A stretch of DNA of 64,000 nucleotides from Bacillus sp. OV166. GTDB taxonomy: Bacteria; Bacillota; Bacilli; Bacillales; Cytobacillaceae. The stretch covers positions 4,597,001 through 4,661,000 of the forward strand of contig NZ_FXWM01000001.1 in the NCBI RefSeq assembly GCF_900177675.1. The letters run 5' to 3'. Shown here one piece after another: positions 23,584-32,424 of this stretch. The position numbers were made by a program, and so were the translations under genes. Below the pieces are notes generated by a model. The model was not told where the DNA came from. It searched no databases and saw only the letters and a program-made list of their open reading frames with translations. Each line of letters opens with the position of its first letter. Within the stretch, counting starts at the first letter, position 1.

Positions 23584-26115
23584 CTAATTTCTTTTTTTTG
23601 ATATCAATAAAGTTATTTGAGCCATTATTAATGGTAATGACGATTTTCTGCGGTAAGCCAAGTATTTAGGCTCCCAAATGTTTGTATATTTCTGCTTAAA
23701 TTTTCTCAGACCTTGGAAATGATAAATAAAGTGTCCGTGCAGGAAAATTTGAGCAGCAATTTTCTCGCCTAGAAAAGAAAACCTTGATAATCCTACATTC
23801 GCAAGTGGGGCCATCCCCATATTAAAGCGGCCGTACCCTTGTTCCTTTGCCCAATCAAATAAACAGAGGAAAAGATAATCAACAGTACCTGATGATACTT
23901 CGGGTCTAAATCTCATTAAATCAACAGATATCGTCTGATAGTCATCGTAAACATACATAATGCTCATAAAGCCAAGTGTTTGCATATTTTCATCTTTTAA
24001 AATGGCAATCGGCGCCTTATTTAAATATTCTTCATCAAAGAACCCCAAAGAAAAACCCTTCTCAGTTCGCCCTAGAAGCCACTCATTAGATATTTCTCTA
24101 AGTTCTTCCACCAGCCCTGGTGAAAATGGAGGGTCAACTACTTCAAAAGAATAGTTTGCTCGCGCAAATTTATTTCTTAATGTCCGTAAGCCCTTCATTT
24201 TGTTTCCTGAAAGGGAAAAATTCTTCAGATCAACAAACGCCTCTTCACCCAATTTAAAAAAAGCAAAGCCATGGCCGTGGAGATACGGAAGCATATCATC
24301 ACTTACCTGATAAAAAACAGGAGTAAAACCATGTAAATCGGCTATTTCCTGAAATTCCTCAATTGCATTAGATAATTCGTTTTTTTCCCCAATCGGGTCG
24401 CCGAGAATAACTAACTTGTCTGCATATTGTTGATAGGATAATAAAACATTCTTTTTACTGTTCCAAAAGATTAATTTGTCATGTAAAAAAATTAAATGGG
24501 AAAGTACCTTTCCTTGATACTTGGTTAAATGAGCAATAATTTCTTTATCTCGACCATTGGACCTCTCCAATGACCACTTTTTAGGCAAACTGATTAAATA
24601 GCCAAACATAAGTATTAATAAAGCAATGACAAGTCCTATAACAGCACTCGTAAATAAATCCCGATAATCGACAATTACATAAGGCAAAAGCTTGGAAGGG
24701 ATTTCTATTTTTGAGATCGGCAGGTTTGCATACCCTATTAAGAGATACATTGCAGTAATCATTAGAATAATCGTAATATCAAAGATCGTTTTTCCCCATG
24801 TCAGTACATAACTCTCACGATAAAATTGACCTTTTGACATCCGTAGTAAAAGGGCAACAATAATTAAAAATATCGCTTCCTCATAATCAATCCCTTTAAA
24901 AATAGAGAATAGTGCCGCTAGAATTAGGGCGAACATTGTCAACTCATACGCTCTCTTCACACTATATTCAATTCCTCGAGATAATCCTAGTAACAAAAAC
25001 CCTGCAGCCACCGATAATTGGTGTGATACGTTAATGATTGGAAACGATAAAAGCTCCTGGGCTACCTTTAGTCTGGACATAATTCCAGGGATACTTGCAG
25101 ATAAAAGCAAGATTAAACCTGATAAAAAAACAAGCATCGTTAACAAGACATGACTAAATCCTTGGACAACAGCTTTAGGAAGATCATTCCAGGTTTGGTT
25201 CCATTTTTCCCAATAAAGCTTAACAAAGAATACAAGGCTTAAAAGGAATGGTAAAAAATAATACCCAATCCGATAAAATAAAAGCAAAACAAGCACTTTT
25301 TCTTCGGGAATAAATAACTCTTGCATCCCCCAAATAAACACTAAATCAAAGGACCCTAGCCCTCCTGGAATCATACTTATGATGCCTGCACAAGCAGCTA
25401 CAATATAGACAGGAAATAGACTGTCTGCAGTAATTGAAATCCCTAAAATCCTGCATAAGATCAAAATTGCAAAAAATACCGCGAGCCATTCGATAATTGA
25501 AACCAAGATAAGCTTCAAAGTAATATTTGTACTTAATAGTGACTGACTGCCCTTATTTGATTTAATCATATGGATGATTATAAAAAGCGGTAAGTATAAA
25601 CCGACCCCAAGAACAGCAAAATAGAGCCATCTTGTATCAACAAACAGTGGAAAATTTCGATGCTTTATTATAACGATCCATGATAAAACTGATACCCCTG
25701 TTAAATAAAATAAGGATACAGAAGCAATAACCCCCAAAAGCCTTCGCTTGTCCTGTTCGAGCTTATGAAAGAAGTACGTCCTTAACATTCCCCCTATTAA
25801 TCCACCGAAGCCAATTAAATTTGAAAAGGAATTCGCAATGAATGATTGTTCCAAAAGATCCCGAATTGGGACTTTCAATTTTAATATCCTGACTAATATC
25901 ACATCATAAAGCAACATTGGTAAAACAGCGACAAAGGTGATTGCTATTATTAATAGAAGAAGCCCGATATTAAGCTGATTTAGTTCATCCTTCAGTAACT
26001 GTATATTTAAGTTTTGGGTGAATTTTTTTATTTCAATAATTGCAAAGATTAACAGTAACAACGGGAAAATAAATTTAGCGATTTTTAAAATCTTTTCTTT
26101 TCGAATCCCCAACAA
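23584..26115 (-). CDS. mprF: Phosphatidylglycerol lysyltransferase (MprF)
   Basis: An 843-residue membrane enzyme that transfers lysine from Lys-tRNA to phosphatidylglycerol and flips the product, lowering surface charge and susceptibility to cationic peptides. About fourteen hydrophobic segments occupy residues 1-500. The flippase part includes SFSNLIGFGGLIGGMLR and IPGGLGSFDLVFIWGM. The soluble C-terminal GNAT-like domain has LVILGDPIGEKNE, FKLGEEAFVDL, KGLRTLRNKFARANYSFEVV and RFNMGMAPLANVG. The TTG at 26115 suits the ribosome site AGGTGG better than GTG at 26124, which overlaps it. Confidence 0.94.
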   Translation of the reverse strand: MLGIRKEKILKIAKFIFPLLLLIFAIIEIKKFTQNLNIQLLKDELNQLNIGLLLLIIAITFVAVLPMLLYDVILVRILKLKVPIRDLLEQSFIANSFSNLIGFGGLIGGMLRTYFFHKLEQDKRRLLGVIASVSLFYLTGVSVLSWIVIIKHRNFPLFVDTRWLYFAVLGVGLYLPLFIIIHMIKSNKGSQSLLSTNITLKLILVSIIEWLAVFFAILILCRILGISITADSLFPVYIVAACAGIISMIPGGLGSFDLVFIWGMQELFIPEEKVLVLLLFYRIGYYFLPFLLSLVFFVKLYWEKWNQTWNDLPKAVVQGFSHVLLTMLVFLSGLILLLSASIPGIMSRLKVAQELLSFPIINVSHQLSVAAGFLLLGLSRGIEYSVKRAYELTMFALILAALFSIFKGIDYEEAIFLIIVALLLRMSKGQFYRESYVLTWGKTIFDITIILMITAMYLLIGYANLPISKIEIPSKLLPYVIVDYRDLFTSAVIGLVIALLILMFGYLISLPKKWSLERSNGRDKEIIAHLTKYQGKVLSHLIFLHDKLIFWNSKKNVLLSYQQYADKLVILGDPIGEKNELSNAIEEFQEIADLHGFTPVFYQVSDDMLPYLHGHGFAFFKLGEEAFVDLKNFSLSGNKMKGLRTLRNKFARANYSFEVVDPPFSPGLVEELREISNEWLLGRTEKGFSLGFFDEEYLNKAPIAILKDENMQTLGFMSIMYVYDDYQTISVDLMRFRPEVSSGTVDYLFLCLFDWAKEQGYGRFNMGMAPLANVGLSRFSFLGEKIAAQIFLHGHFIYHFQGLRKFKQKYTNIWEPKYLAYRRKSSLPLIMAQITLLISKKRN

Positions 26116-26404
26116 GCTAACCACCTAATTTTTCAGCTAATTCAACCTAGTCTCCGCATGTGTTCTTTTAATTCCTGATTTTACTATAAACTTTTCTATA
26201 GGAAAAACAAAGAAATATTTCCTCACATTGCTGGGTATTAATACTCATTGTAGACATTTTTTTAAATGTTCAACCATTGATAGTGAACCAAGAGTAAAGA
26301 GATTTATTTATCAAAGAGAGTACAAAAATAATAAAAAAGAGACAAGTTTACTCACCTAATAGGCATATGAATAAAGTAGGACAAATATACGAGGGGGGTA
26401 CCAA

Positions 26405-26857
26405 ATGAAATTTGTAGTATTTAAAAAGGAAACACTACTATTTTTTGCAGCTATTGGTGTTGTACTTGTTTCGCTATCGGCATGGTTCATATTAAAAGCT
26501 GGAGATACAACTGTTTTTAATCAGCAAGGAAAAGCAAATATCCGTGAAATTCACATGGTTACTGCGGAATTCAGTACAAAAATGAAAAACGGAAAAGAAA
26601 TGGAGGCTTACCGCTGGGATCCTGGTACAGTTTTCTTAGAAAAAGACGAAAAAGTAAGGTTATTCATTAATGGGATTAACGGTGAAGAGCATCCTTTTTA
26701 TATAGAAGGAACAAAAATAAAAGGGATAGTGAGAAAAGGAGAAGAAACCATTGTTCCGCTCCAGTTTGAAAAAGAGGGTACCTATCGATTGATTTGTGAG
26801 GTTCATTCAGATCGGTCACAAAATGGCCCAATGATTGCTTATATTGTGGTAGATTAA
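26405..26857 (+). CDS. Membrane-anchored cupredoxin-like protein
   Basis: A 150-residue protein with one N-terminal membrane helix (LLFFAAIGVVLVSLSAWFIL) and an extracytoplasmic cupredoxin domain. Likely copper ligands are His in GEEHPFYIEG and the C-x2-H...M cluster in LICEVHSDRSQNGPM. The fold resembles the CuA domain of cytochrome oxidase subunit II, but the second cysteine of a CuA site is absent, so a mononuclear copper centre is more likely. The sequence before it (26116-26404) holds no gene. GAGGGGGG precedes the ATG. A role in electron transfer or copper handling is inferred. Confidence 0.78.
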   Translation: MKFVVFKKETLLFFAAIGVVLVSLSAWFILKAGDTTVFNQQGKANIREIHMVTAEFSTKMKNGKEMEAYRWDPGTVFLEKDEKVRLFINGINGEEHPFYIEGTKIKGIVRKGEETIVPLQFEKEGTYRLICEVHSDRSQNGPMIAYIVVD

Positions 26858-26859
26858 CG

Positions 26860-26887
26860 CAGGAGATCTTTCTCCTGCTTTTTTTAT
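26860..26887 (+). terminator. Terminator of the cupredoxin gene
   Basis: GCAGGAGA-TCT-TTCTCCTGC followed by TTTTTTT. Confidence 0.92.
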
Positions 26888-27189
26888 TCCAATTGTAGTT
26901 CTGTTTTAATAATTAATACTATTGACACCTTGTTATTATTGGATTTTTTCTATATAACAGTTTATCTGTTACCCTTAATAATTATAGTACAGTTTTTATT
27001 TTTTAATCTAAATGTCAGAAAGAATCTGCCTAGGATAATGAAAAATATCCCTTTAAATCAGACTTCACAAAACCTTAACAATTAGTTACTAATATGCGTA
27101 CCTTTTTTCACAATATATCTGTTATACTCTATTCATAAAGTAAATACAAAAACTGTTATATAGATTTTATAAAAAATATGAGGTGAAAT
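26888..27189. other. Upstream region of pflB
   Basis: AT-rich non-coding DNA. It has TTGACA near 26930 and several TATA-like boxes (TATACT near 27126), but no pair with a good spacing that I would call firmly. No complete TGTGA-N6-TCACA Fnr palindrome is present; only half-sites TTCACAA are seen near 27066 and 27107. Confidence 0.4.
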
Positions 27190-29418
27190 ATGATGGAACA
27201 ATGGAATGGATTTACCAAAGGTGCATGGTCAAAAGAAGTTAACGTTCGCGATTTTATCCTAAAAAACTTTACTCCTTTTGAAGGAGATGACTCTTTCTTA
27301 GCAGGTCCAACTGCAGCAACCACTAAACTTTGGGATCAAGTAATGGAATTAACAAAGCAAGAGCGTGAAAATGGCGGAGTATTGGATATGGACACAGAAA
27401 CCGTTTCTACTATTACTTCCCATGGTCCTGGATATCTTAATGAAGATCTTGAAAAAATAGTTGGTGTACAAACTGATAAACCTTATAATCGTTCTATGCA
27501 GCCATTTGGCGGCATTCGCATGGCGAAAGCGACTTGTGAGGCTTATGGTTACGAATTAAACCCTGAAATTGAAAAATTCTTTACTGAGTTCCGTAAAACT
27601 CACAACCAAGGTGTCTTCGATGCCTATACCGATGAAATGATGCTTGCACGTAAAGCTGCAATCATTACTGGACTTCCTGATGCATATGGCCGCGGTCGTA
27701 TTATCGGTGATTACCGTAGGGTTGCCCTTTATGGTGTTGATTTCTTAATCCAAGAAAAGCACAAGGATCAAAAGAACACAAGCAAAGTAATGACTGAAGA
27801 TAACATGCGTCTTCGCGAAGAACTCGCTGAACAAATTCGTGCGTTAAAAGAACTGAAGGAAATGGCAAACAGCTATGGATTTGATATTAGCCAGCCTGCT
27901 AAAAATGCTGCTGAAGCATTCCAGTTTGTGTATTTTGGTTACTTAGCAGCGATCAAGGAACAAAATGGTGCTGCGATGAGCCTTGGTCGTGTATCAACGT
28001 TCTTAGATATTTACGTAGAAAGAGACATACAAAACGGTACATTAACTGAAGAAGCTGTACAAGAAATTGTTGACCATTTTATTATGAAACTTCGTCTCGT
28101 TAAATTTGCACGGACACCAGATTATAATGAATTATTCAGCGGTGACCCTACATGGGTAACTGAGTCAATTGGCGGTATGGCAAATGATGGTCGTTCTCTT
28201 GTAACGAAGAACTCCTTCCGTTTCCTTCATACATTAGATAATTTAGGTGCCGCACCAGAACCAAACTTAACGGTTTTATGGTCACCGCAGTTACCTGAGA
28301 ACTTTAAAAAGTATTGCGCAAAAATGTCAATCAAAACTAGCTCCATTCAATATGAAAACGATGATATTATGCGTCCAGAATATGGCGATGACTATGGAAT
28401 TGCCTGCTGTGTATCCGCTATGGAAATTGGTAAGCAAATGCAATTCTTCGGAGCTCGTGCAAACCTAGCAAAAGCACTTCTTTACTCCATTAACGGCGGC
28501 GTTGATGAAAAATTAAAAATCCAAGTTGGACCACAATATCAGCCAATTACTTCTGAAGTATTAAATTATGAAGAAGTCATGCAAAAATTTGATCTTATGA
28601 TGGAATGGCTTGCTGGACTTTATATTAACACATTAAATGTAATTCACTATATGCATGATAAGTACAGCTATGAAAGAATTGAAATGGCGTTACATGATAC
28701 CAAGATCCTTCGTACGATGGCAACTGGTATTGCTGGCCTATCCGTTGTTGCTGATTCACTTAGTGCCATTAAATATGGTGAAGTAAAGGTAATCCGTGAT
28801 GAAAATGGTCTTGCGGTTGATTTTGAAACGAATGGAGACTTCCCTAAATACGGAAACAACGATGACCGTGTTGATGCGATTGCTGTTGAAGTTCTTAAAA
28901 CCTTTATGAAAAAGCTTCGCAAGCACCAAACTTACCGTGACTCAGTTCATACACTTTCAATCTTGACGATTACATCAAATGTGGTATATGGAAAGAAAAC
29001 TGGTAACACACCTGATGGCCGTCGTATGGGAGAACCATTTGCACCAGGTGCTAACCCAATGCATGGACGTGACACAAAAGGAACATTAGCTTCCCTTTCT
29101 TCTGTTGCAAAACTTCCTTACAATTATGCAATGGATGGAATTTCAAATACCTTCTCAATTGTGCCTAAAGCTTTAGGTAAAGAAGAAGAAAGCCAAGTGC
29201 GCAACCTAGTATCCATCCTAGATGGATATGCTATCAAATCAGGTCATCACTTAAATGTTAACGTCTTTAATAGAGAAACATTAATTGATGCAATGGAACA
29301 CCCAGAGCTTTATCCACAATTAACAATCCGTGTATCTGGTTATGCAGTAAACTTTATTAAATTAACAAAAGAACAGCAATTAGACGTTATTAATCGTACT
29401 TTCCACGAATCATTATAA
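27190..29418 (+). CDS. pflB: Pyruvate formate-lyase
   Basis: A 742-residue glycyl-radical enzyme that splits pyruvate with CoA into acetyl-CoA and formate under anaerobic conditions. The catalytic Cys-Cys pair is in YGIACCVSAMEIG (about residues 405-406), and the radical glycine is in IRVSGYAVNF near the C-terminus (about residue 717). Full family length. AGGTGA precedes the start; either of two adjacent ATG codons (27190, 27193) could be used. The activase gene follows after a hairpin. Formate made here is the substrate of the FdhF encoded earlier in the window. Confidence 0.97.
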   Translation: MMEQWNGFTKGAWSKEVNVRDFILKNFTPFEGDDSFLAGPTAATTKLWDQVMELTKQERENGGVLDMDTETVSTITSHGPGYLNEDLEKIVGVQTDKPYNRSMQPFGGIRMAKATCEAYGYELNPEIEKFFTEFRKTHNQGVFDAYTDEMMLARKAAIITGLPDAYGRGRIIGDYRRVALYGVDFLIQEKHKDQKNTSKVMTEDNMRLREELAEQIRALKELKEMANSYGFDISQPAKNAAEAFQFVYFGYLAAIKEQNGAAMSLGRVSTFLDIYVERDIQNGTLTEEAVQEIVDHFIMKLRLVKFARTPDYNELFSGDPTWVTESIGGMANDGRSLVTKNSFRFLHTLDNLGAAPEPNLTVLWSPQLPENFKKYCAKMSIKTSSIQYENDDIMRPEYGDDYGIACCVSAMEIGKQMQFFGARANLAKALLYSINGGVDEKLKIQVGPQYQPITSEVLNYEEVMQKFDLMMEWLAGLYINTLNVIHYMHDKYSYERIEMALHDTKILRTMATGIAGLSVVADSLSAIKYGEVKVIRDENGLAVDFETNGDFPKYGNNDDRVDAIAVEVLKTFMKKLRKHQTYRDSVHTLSILTITSNVVYGKKTGNTPDGRRMGEPFAPGANPMHGRDTKGTLASLSSVAKLPYNYAMDGISNTFSIVPKALGKEEESQVRNLVSILDGYAIKSGHHLNVNVFNRETLIDAMEHPELYPQLTIRVSGYAVNFIKLTKEQQLDVINRTFHESL

Positions 29419-29465
29419 AGCGGAAGCGCTGCTAGGCGCTGGAATCAGAGAACTAGTTCAATACC

Positions 29466-29489
29466 AGGAGCCCTTTATATCGGGCTCCT
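29466..29489 (+). terminator. Hairpin between pflB and pflA
   Basis: AGGAGCCC-TTTATATC-GGGCTCCT, a perfect 8-bp stem followed by ATTAAATT and not a T-run. It probably attenuates or stabilises the pflB message, giving less activase than enzyme. Confidence 0.7.
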
Positions 29490-29514
29490 ATTAAATTAAA
29501 GGGGGATCATCATC

Positions 29515-30264
29515 ATGAACGGAAATATTCATTCAATCGAAACATTAGGGACAGTCGACGGACCAGGGATCCGATATGTAATTTTTACACAAGGCTGTCT
29601 ATTAAGGTGCCAGTTTTGCCATAATGCTGATACTTGGGAAATCGGCAGCGGCAAAGAAATGGCTGTTTCCGATATCATGGATGATCTAATGTCTTACCTC
29701 CCCTTCATTCAATCGTCGGGTGGCGGTATTACAGTAAGCGGTGGAGAACCACTGTTGCAAATTCCTTTCTTAATAGAATTGTTCAAGGAATGCAAAAAGA
29801 AAGGGATTCATACTACCATCGATTCCTCTGGTGGCTGTTTCTCCCATTCCAAGCTTTTTATTGAACAGCTTGAAGAACTCTTACAGTATACTGACTTAAT
29901 CCTTCTCGATTTGAAGCATATTAACCGAAAAAAGCATATCCAGCTAACTGGCATGGCCAATGTTCATATCCTTGAATTTGCAACATTTTTATCAGACCAT
30001 CAAGTTCCGGTTTGGGTACGCCATGTGCTTGTCCCTACGGTTACGGATGATCCTGAAGATCTGGAAAAACTCGGTGAATTTATCGGAACGCTTAAAAATG
30101 TGCAAAAGATTGAAATCCTGCCGTATCACAAGCTCGGTGTTTATAAGTGGGAAGCTCTAGGACTTGAATATCAACTTAACTCTGTCGAACCACCTTCAGA
30201 GGAAAAAGTCGAGTTTGCTTATAAATTGATAACTGCAAGCTGGAAGGCACCGATTGGACACTGA
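29515..30264 (+). CDS. pflA: Pyruvate formate-lyase activating enzyme
   Basis: A 249-residue radical SAM enzyme that abstracts hydrogen from the PFL glycine. The 4Fe-4S motif C28-x3-C32-x2-C35 lies in TQGCLLRCQFCHNAD, the GGE motif in VSGGEPLLQ, and the N-terminal IETLGTVDGPGIRYV is typical of PflA. AAAGGGGG lies upstream of the ATG. The terminator overlaps the stop. Confidence 0.97.
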   Translation: MNGNIHSIETLGTVDGPGIRYVIFTQGCLLRCQFCHNADTWEIGSGKEMAVSDIMDDLMSYLPFIQSSGGGITVSGGEPLLQIPFLIELFKECKKKGIHTTIDSSGGCFSHSKLFIEQLEELLQYTDLILLDLKHINRKKHIQLTGMANVHILEFATFLSDHQVPVWVRHVLVPTVTDDPEDLEKLGEFIGTLKNVQKIEILPYHKLGVYKWEALGLEYQLNSVEPPSEEKVEFAYKLITASWKAPIGH

Positions 30265-30289
30265 TTCACTTCTGAATCAGTGTTTTTTT
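30258..30289 (+). terminator. Terminator of pflA
   Basis: ACACTGATTCA-CTTC-TGAATCAGTGT followed by TTTTTT. Confidence 0.93.
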
Positions 30290-30411
30290 AAGAACTTATT
30301 AGTCCAATTAGTAATGTCTTCAAAATATGGTATAATCGCAATTATAAAATTGATTCTTTACTCTTTCTACTATATACTCATATCATTGACAATTAAGTGA
30401 GGTGATAATTT

Positions 30412-30702
30412 TTGTTTCAATTGCTTATAGATATTTCAGATATCAATGCCCTAAACGCCCTTTACGTCAGTATTTATTTAGGAATTACTTTAAAATTCTT
30501 ATGGGCTTGGAGTGTGGAATATTCTTTTCTTGGCTCCTTATCTAATCAAGCAAGAACAGAAATTATTCACCCATTGGCATTTTACCGTAAGAAAAGTTGT
30601 TTAAATGGAAGCTATATTCTGAAAAGAATTGTTATATATTTTCGTAGAAAAGAATATTCTCAGGATGATACTGAAGAGCCTATTTCCTTCCTCTATACTT
30701 AA
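30412..30702 (+). CDS. mifM: MifM-like membrane leader peptide (predicted translation-arrest sensor)
   Basis: A 96-residue protein starting at TTG with AGGTGA upstream. One N-terminal membrane segment (about residues 17-36) is followed by a basic stretch KRIVIYFRRK (71-80) and an acidic tail DDTEE (85-89). This layout, the size and the position directly before yidC2 match Bacillus subtilis MifM. In MifM a basic/hydrophobic segment followed by acidic residues stalls the ribosome when membrane insertion is poor, which opens the yidC2 ribosome site. The primary sequence is otherwise divergent. Its last codons form one arm of a hairpin that masks the yidC2 Shine-Dalgarno sequence. Arrest itself is inferred. 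Confidence 0.75.
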   Translation: MFQLLIDISDINALNALYVSIYLGITLKFLWAWSVEYSFLGSLSNQARTEIIHPLAFYRKKSCLNGSYILKRIVIYFRRKEYSQDDTEEPISFLYT

Positions 30703-30733
30703 CAATTTATTTACAACATTCTAGGAGGAAATA
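30681..30733 (+). promoter_or_regulatory. Hairpin sequestering the yidC2 ribosome-binding site
   Basis: TATTTCCTTCCT at 30681-30692, inside the last leader codons, pairs with AGGAGGAAATA at 30723-30733, leaving one bulged T. The 3' arm contains the whole AGGAGG of yidC2 and reaches its ATG. A ribosome paused near the leader's end would keep the arm apart. Confidence 0.78.
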
Positions 30734-31527
30734 TGAAAACAAAACGATCTTCACTACTATTATTCTCACTGCTTGGCTTAATAACATTATTACTATCGGC
30801 TTGTTCATCTCAAACACAAAAAGGAACTAACAATACTGGATTTTTTCAACATTATGTTGTCAATCCTTTTTCTATATCTATCCATTCCGTTGCTGAATTC
30901 TTTAACGGAAACTATGGTTTGGCCATAATTATTGTTACAATAGTTATCAGACTAGCGTTAATGCCGTTAATGCTTAGGCAGTATAAAAATCAAATGGGTA
31001 TGAAGGAAAAGATGGATGTATTAAAACCCGAAATGGACGTTATTCAAGCAAAGATGAAAACTGAAAAGGATCCTAAGAAAAAGCAAGAACTACAAGCGGA
31101 AATGATGGGCCTTTATAAAAAGCACGGGGTAAACCCATTAAATATGGGCTGTTTGCCAATGCTCATTCAAATGCCTATTCTAACTGGCTTCTATTATGCG
31201 ATTCGCGGTTCTGAAGAAATTAAAACCCACGAGTTTTTATGGTTTAGTCTCGGAAATCCAGACATTATTATTACAATCATTGCCGGGGTTATTTACTACT
31301 TCCAGTTTAAAGTTTCCCAGTCCAATATGCCAACAGCACAGCAAGACCAAATGAAATACATGGGATTGCTATCTCCATTAATGATTGTCATGTTTTCTTT
31401 TAATGCACCAGCAGCCCTGCCTCTTTATTGGGTAGTTGGCGGTACATTCCTAATTGTACAAACTATGATTAGCAAAAGTCTTTATCAGATAAATAAAACA
31501 CCAAAAGTCCAAGTCAAACAAAAATAA
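30733..31527 (+). CDS. yidC2: Membrane protein insertase YidC2 (Oxa1 family lipoprotein)
   Basis: A 264-residue insertase that places proteins in the cytoplasmic membrane. A lipoprotein signal ends at the lipobox LLSAC (cysteine near residue 24). The Oxa1/YidC core begins around residue 60, with the conserved arginine in IVIRLALMPLMLRQYKNQM. Later helices include MGCLPMLIQMPILTGFYYAI and AALPLYWVVGGTFLIVQ. A basic C-terminal tail (KTPKVQVKQK) may contact ribosomes. Regulation by the upstream leader peptide suggests this is the inducible second copy (YidC2/YqjG), with a housekeeping SpoIIIJ-type insertase elsewhere. Confidence 0.93.
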   Translation: MKTKRSSLLLFSLLGLITLLLSACSSQTQKGTNNTGFFQHYVVNPFSISIHSVAEFFNGNYGLAIIIVTIVIRLALMPLMLRQYKNQMGMKEKMDVLKPEMDVIQAKMKTEKDPKKKQELQAEMMGLYKKHGVNPLNMGCLPMLIQMPILTGFYYAIRGSEEIKTHEFLWFSLGNPDIIITIIAGVIYYFQFKVSQSNMPTAQQDQMKYMGLLSPLMIVMFSFNAPAALPLYWVVGGTFLIVQTMISKSLYQINKTPKVQVKQK

Positions 31528-31538
31528 TCAGATTGAAA

Positions 31539-31569
31539 AAAGAAGCATCCTTTGATGCTTCTTTTTTTA
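31539..31569. terminator. Terminator of yidC2
   Basis: AGAAGCATC-CTTT-GATGCTTCT followed by TTTTTT. It overlaps the end of the convergent crcB gene. Confidence 0.9.
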
Positions 31570-31917
31570 GATCCAGCTTCCTAACAATAGCCCACAAAAG
31601 GTAAGTATGATTCCTATCGTGAAACTGCTTAGCAAATAGCTGTAATAAAGCTTTTTCTTTTTTTCCTTTTTAAGATTTACCGATTCAAGCATTAATGTTG
31701 AAAAAGTCGTAAATGACCCCATAAATCCAATACCTATTAAGGAATATAATGACCCTTTTACATTCAGCCCGAGGAGTAACCCCAATAAAAAAGCACCAAT
31801 TAAATTGACTGTTAGGGTAGCTGAGGGAAAGCCTGTTTTATTTTGGTTTCTGCTAATCGCAAAGCGGCTAATCGCTCCAAAAAAACCACCAATTGAAACA
31901 AATATAATCTCAATCAT
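31567..31917 (-). CDS. crcB2: Fluoride channel FluC/CrcB, second subunit gene
   Basis: A 116-residue four-helix protein of the Fluc fluoride-exporting channel family. Hallmarks are GGFFGAISRFAIS, ATLTVNLIGAFLLGLLLG and GFMGSFTTFSTLMLES. It overlaps the first crcB gene by four bases (ATGA), so the two are co-translated. Paired crcB genes in Bacillus probably form a heterodimeric channel. Confidence 0.93.
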   Translation of the reverse strand: MIEIIFVSIGGFFGAISRFAISRNQNKTGFPSATLTVNLIGAFLLGLLLGLNVKGSLYSLIGIGFMGSFTTFSTLMLESVNLKKEKKKKLYYSYLLSSFTIGIILTFCGLLLGSWI

Positions 31918-32306
31918 ATAACTCTCCTCGATTTTTTTGCTTGTTCACTAAGTAACATTCCTGCCTTAGCCAAAAATAGACCTCCAAATAAACTAACAAT
32001 TAAATAAAGGAAGCCAAATATGTATTTTCCTGTTTCAAGTAAATGAACTGTTTCAAAGGAAAAAGTTGAAAAGGTAGTATACGAACCAATGACACCAGTG
32101 GTAAGTGCGGTAAACAAATACGGATGAAGCTTATTTGAACTAACAAAATGATTTGTCATAAAACCCAATAGAAAGGAACCTGTTAAATTTATTAAAAGGG
32201 TTCCTATTGGAAATTCTTTCCCCCATACCACTACAGCAAAAACTGATAATAAATAGCGGAGCAAACTTCCAACGACTCCGCCTAATCCAACTAAGAAATA
32301 TATCAA
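31914..32306 (-). CDS. crcB1: Fluoride channel FluC/CrcB, first subunit gene
   Basis: A 130-residue Fluc protein: GLGGVVGSLLRYLLS, IGTLLINLTGSFLLGF and GVIGSYTTFSTFSFETVHLL. The TTG at 32306 (MIYFLVGLGG) fits both the family start and the spacing from AGGGG; a GTG at 32312 is closer to the ribosome site than usual. No fluoride riboswitch is visible in 32307-32424. Confidence 0.92.
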   Translation of the reverse strand: MIYFLVGLGGVVGSLLRYLLSVFAVVVWGKEFPIGTLLINLTGSFLLGFMTNHFVSSNKLHPYLFTALTTGVIGSYTTFSTFSFETVHLLETGKYIFGFLYLIVSLFGGLFLAKAGMLLSEQAKKSRRVI

Positions 32307-32424
32307 AAGCACACACCCCTAAACATTTTGCTTTTTATTATTATCAACTTAAACCGGTTAGGATAGTTTTTTACAAAAATGGCAACCTAATTGTAGTACT
32401 TTGACAAAGGAGTGTTAATACAAC

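Noticed and set aside
26888..27189. Fnr box controlling pflB
   Set aside because: Only half-sites TTCACAA occur; no TGTGA-N6-TCACA palindrome is present within the upstream region.
32307..32424. Fluoride riboswitch before the crcB pair
   Set aside because: The expected conserved crcB-motif bases and pseudoknot partners are not visible in this short leader.
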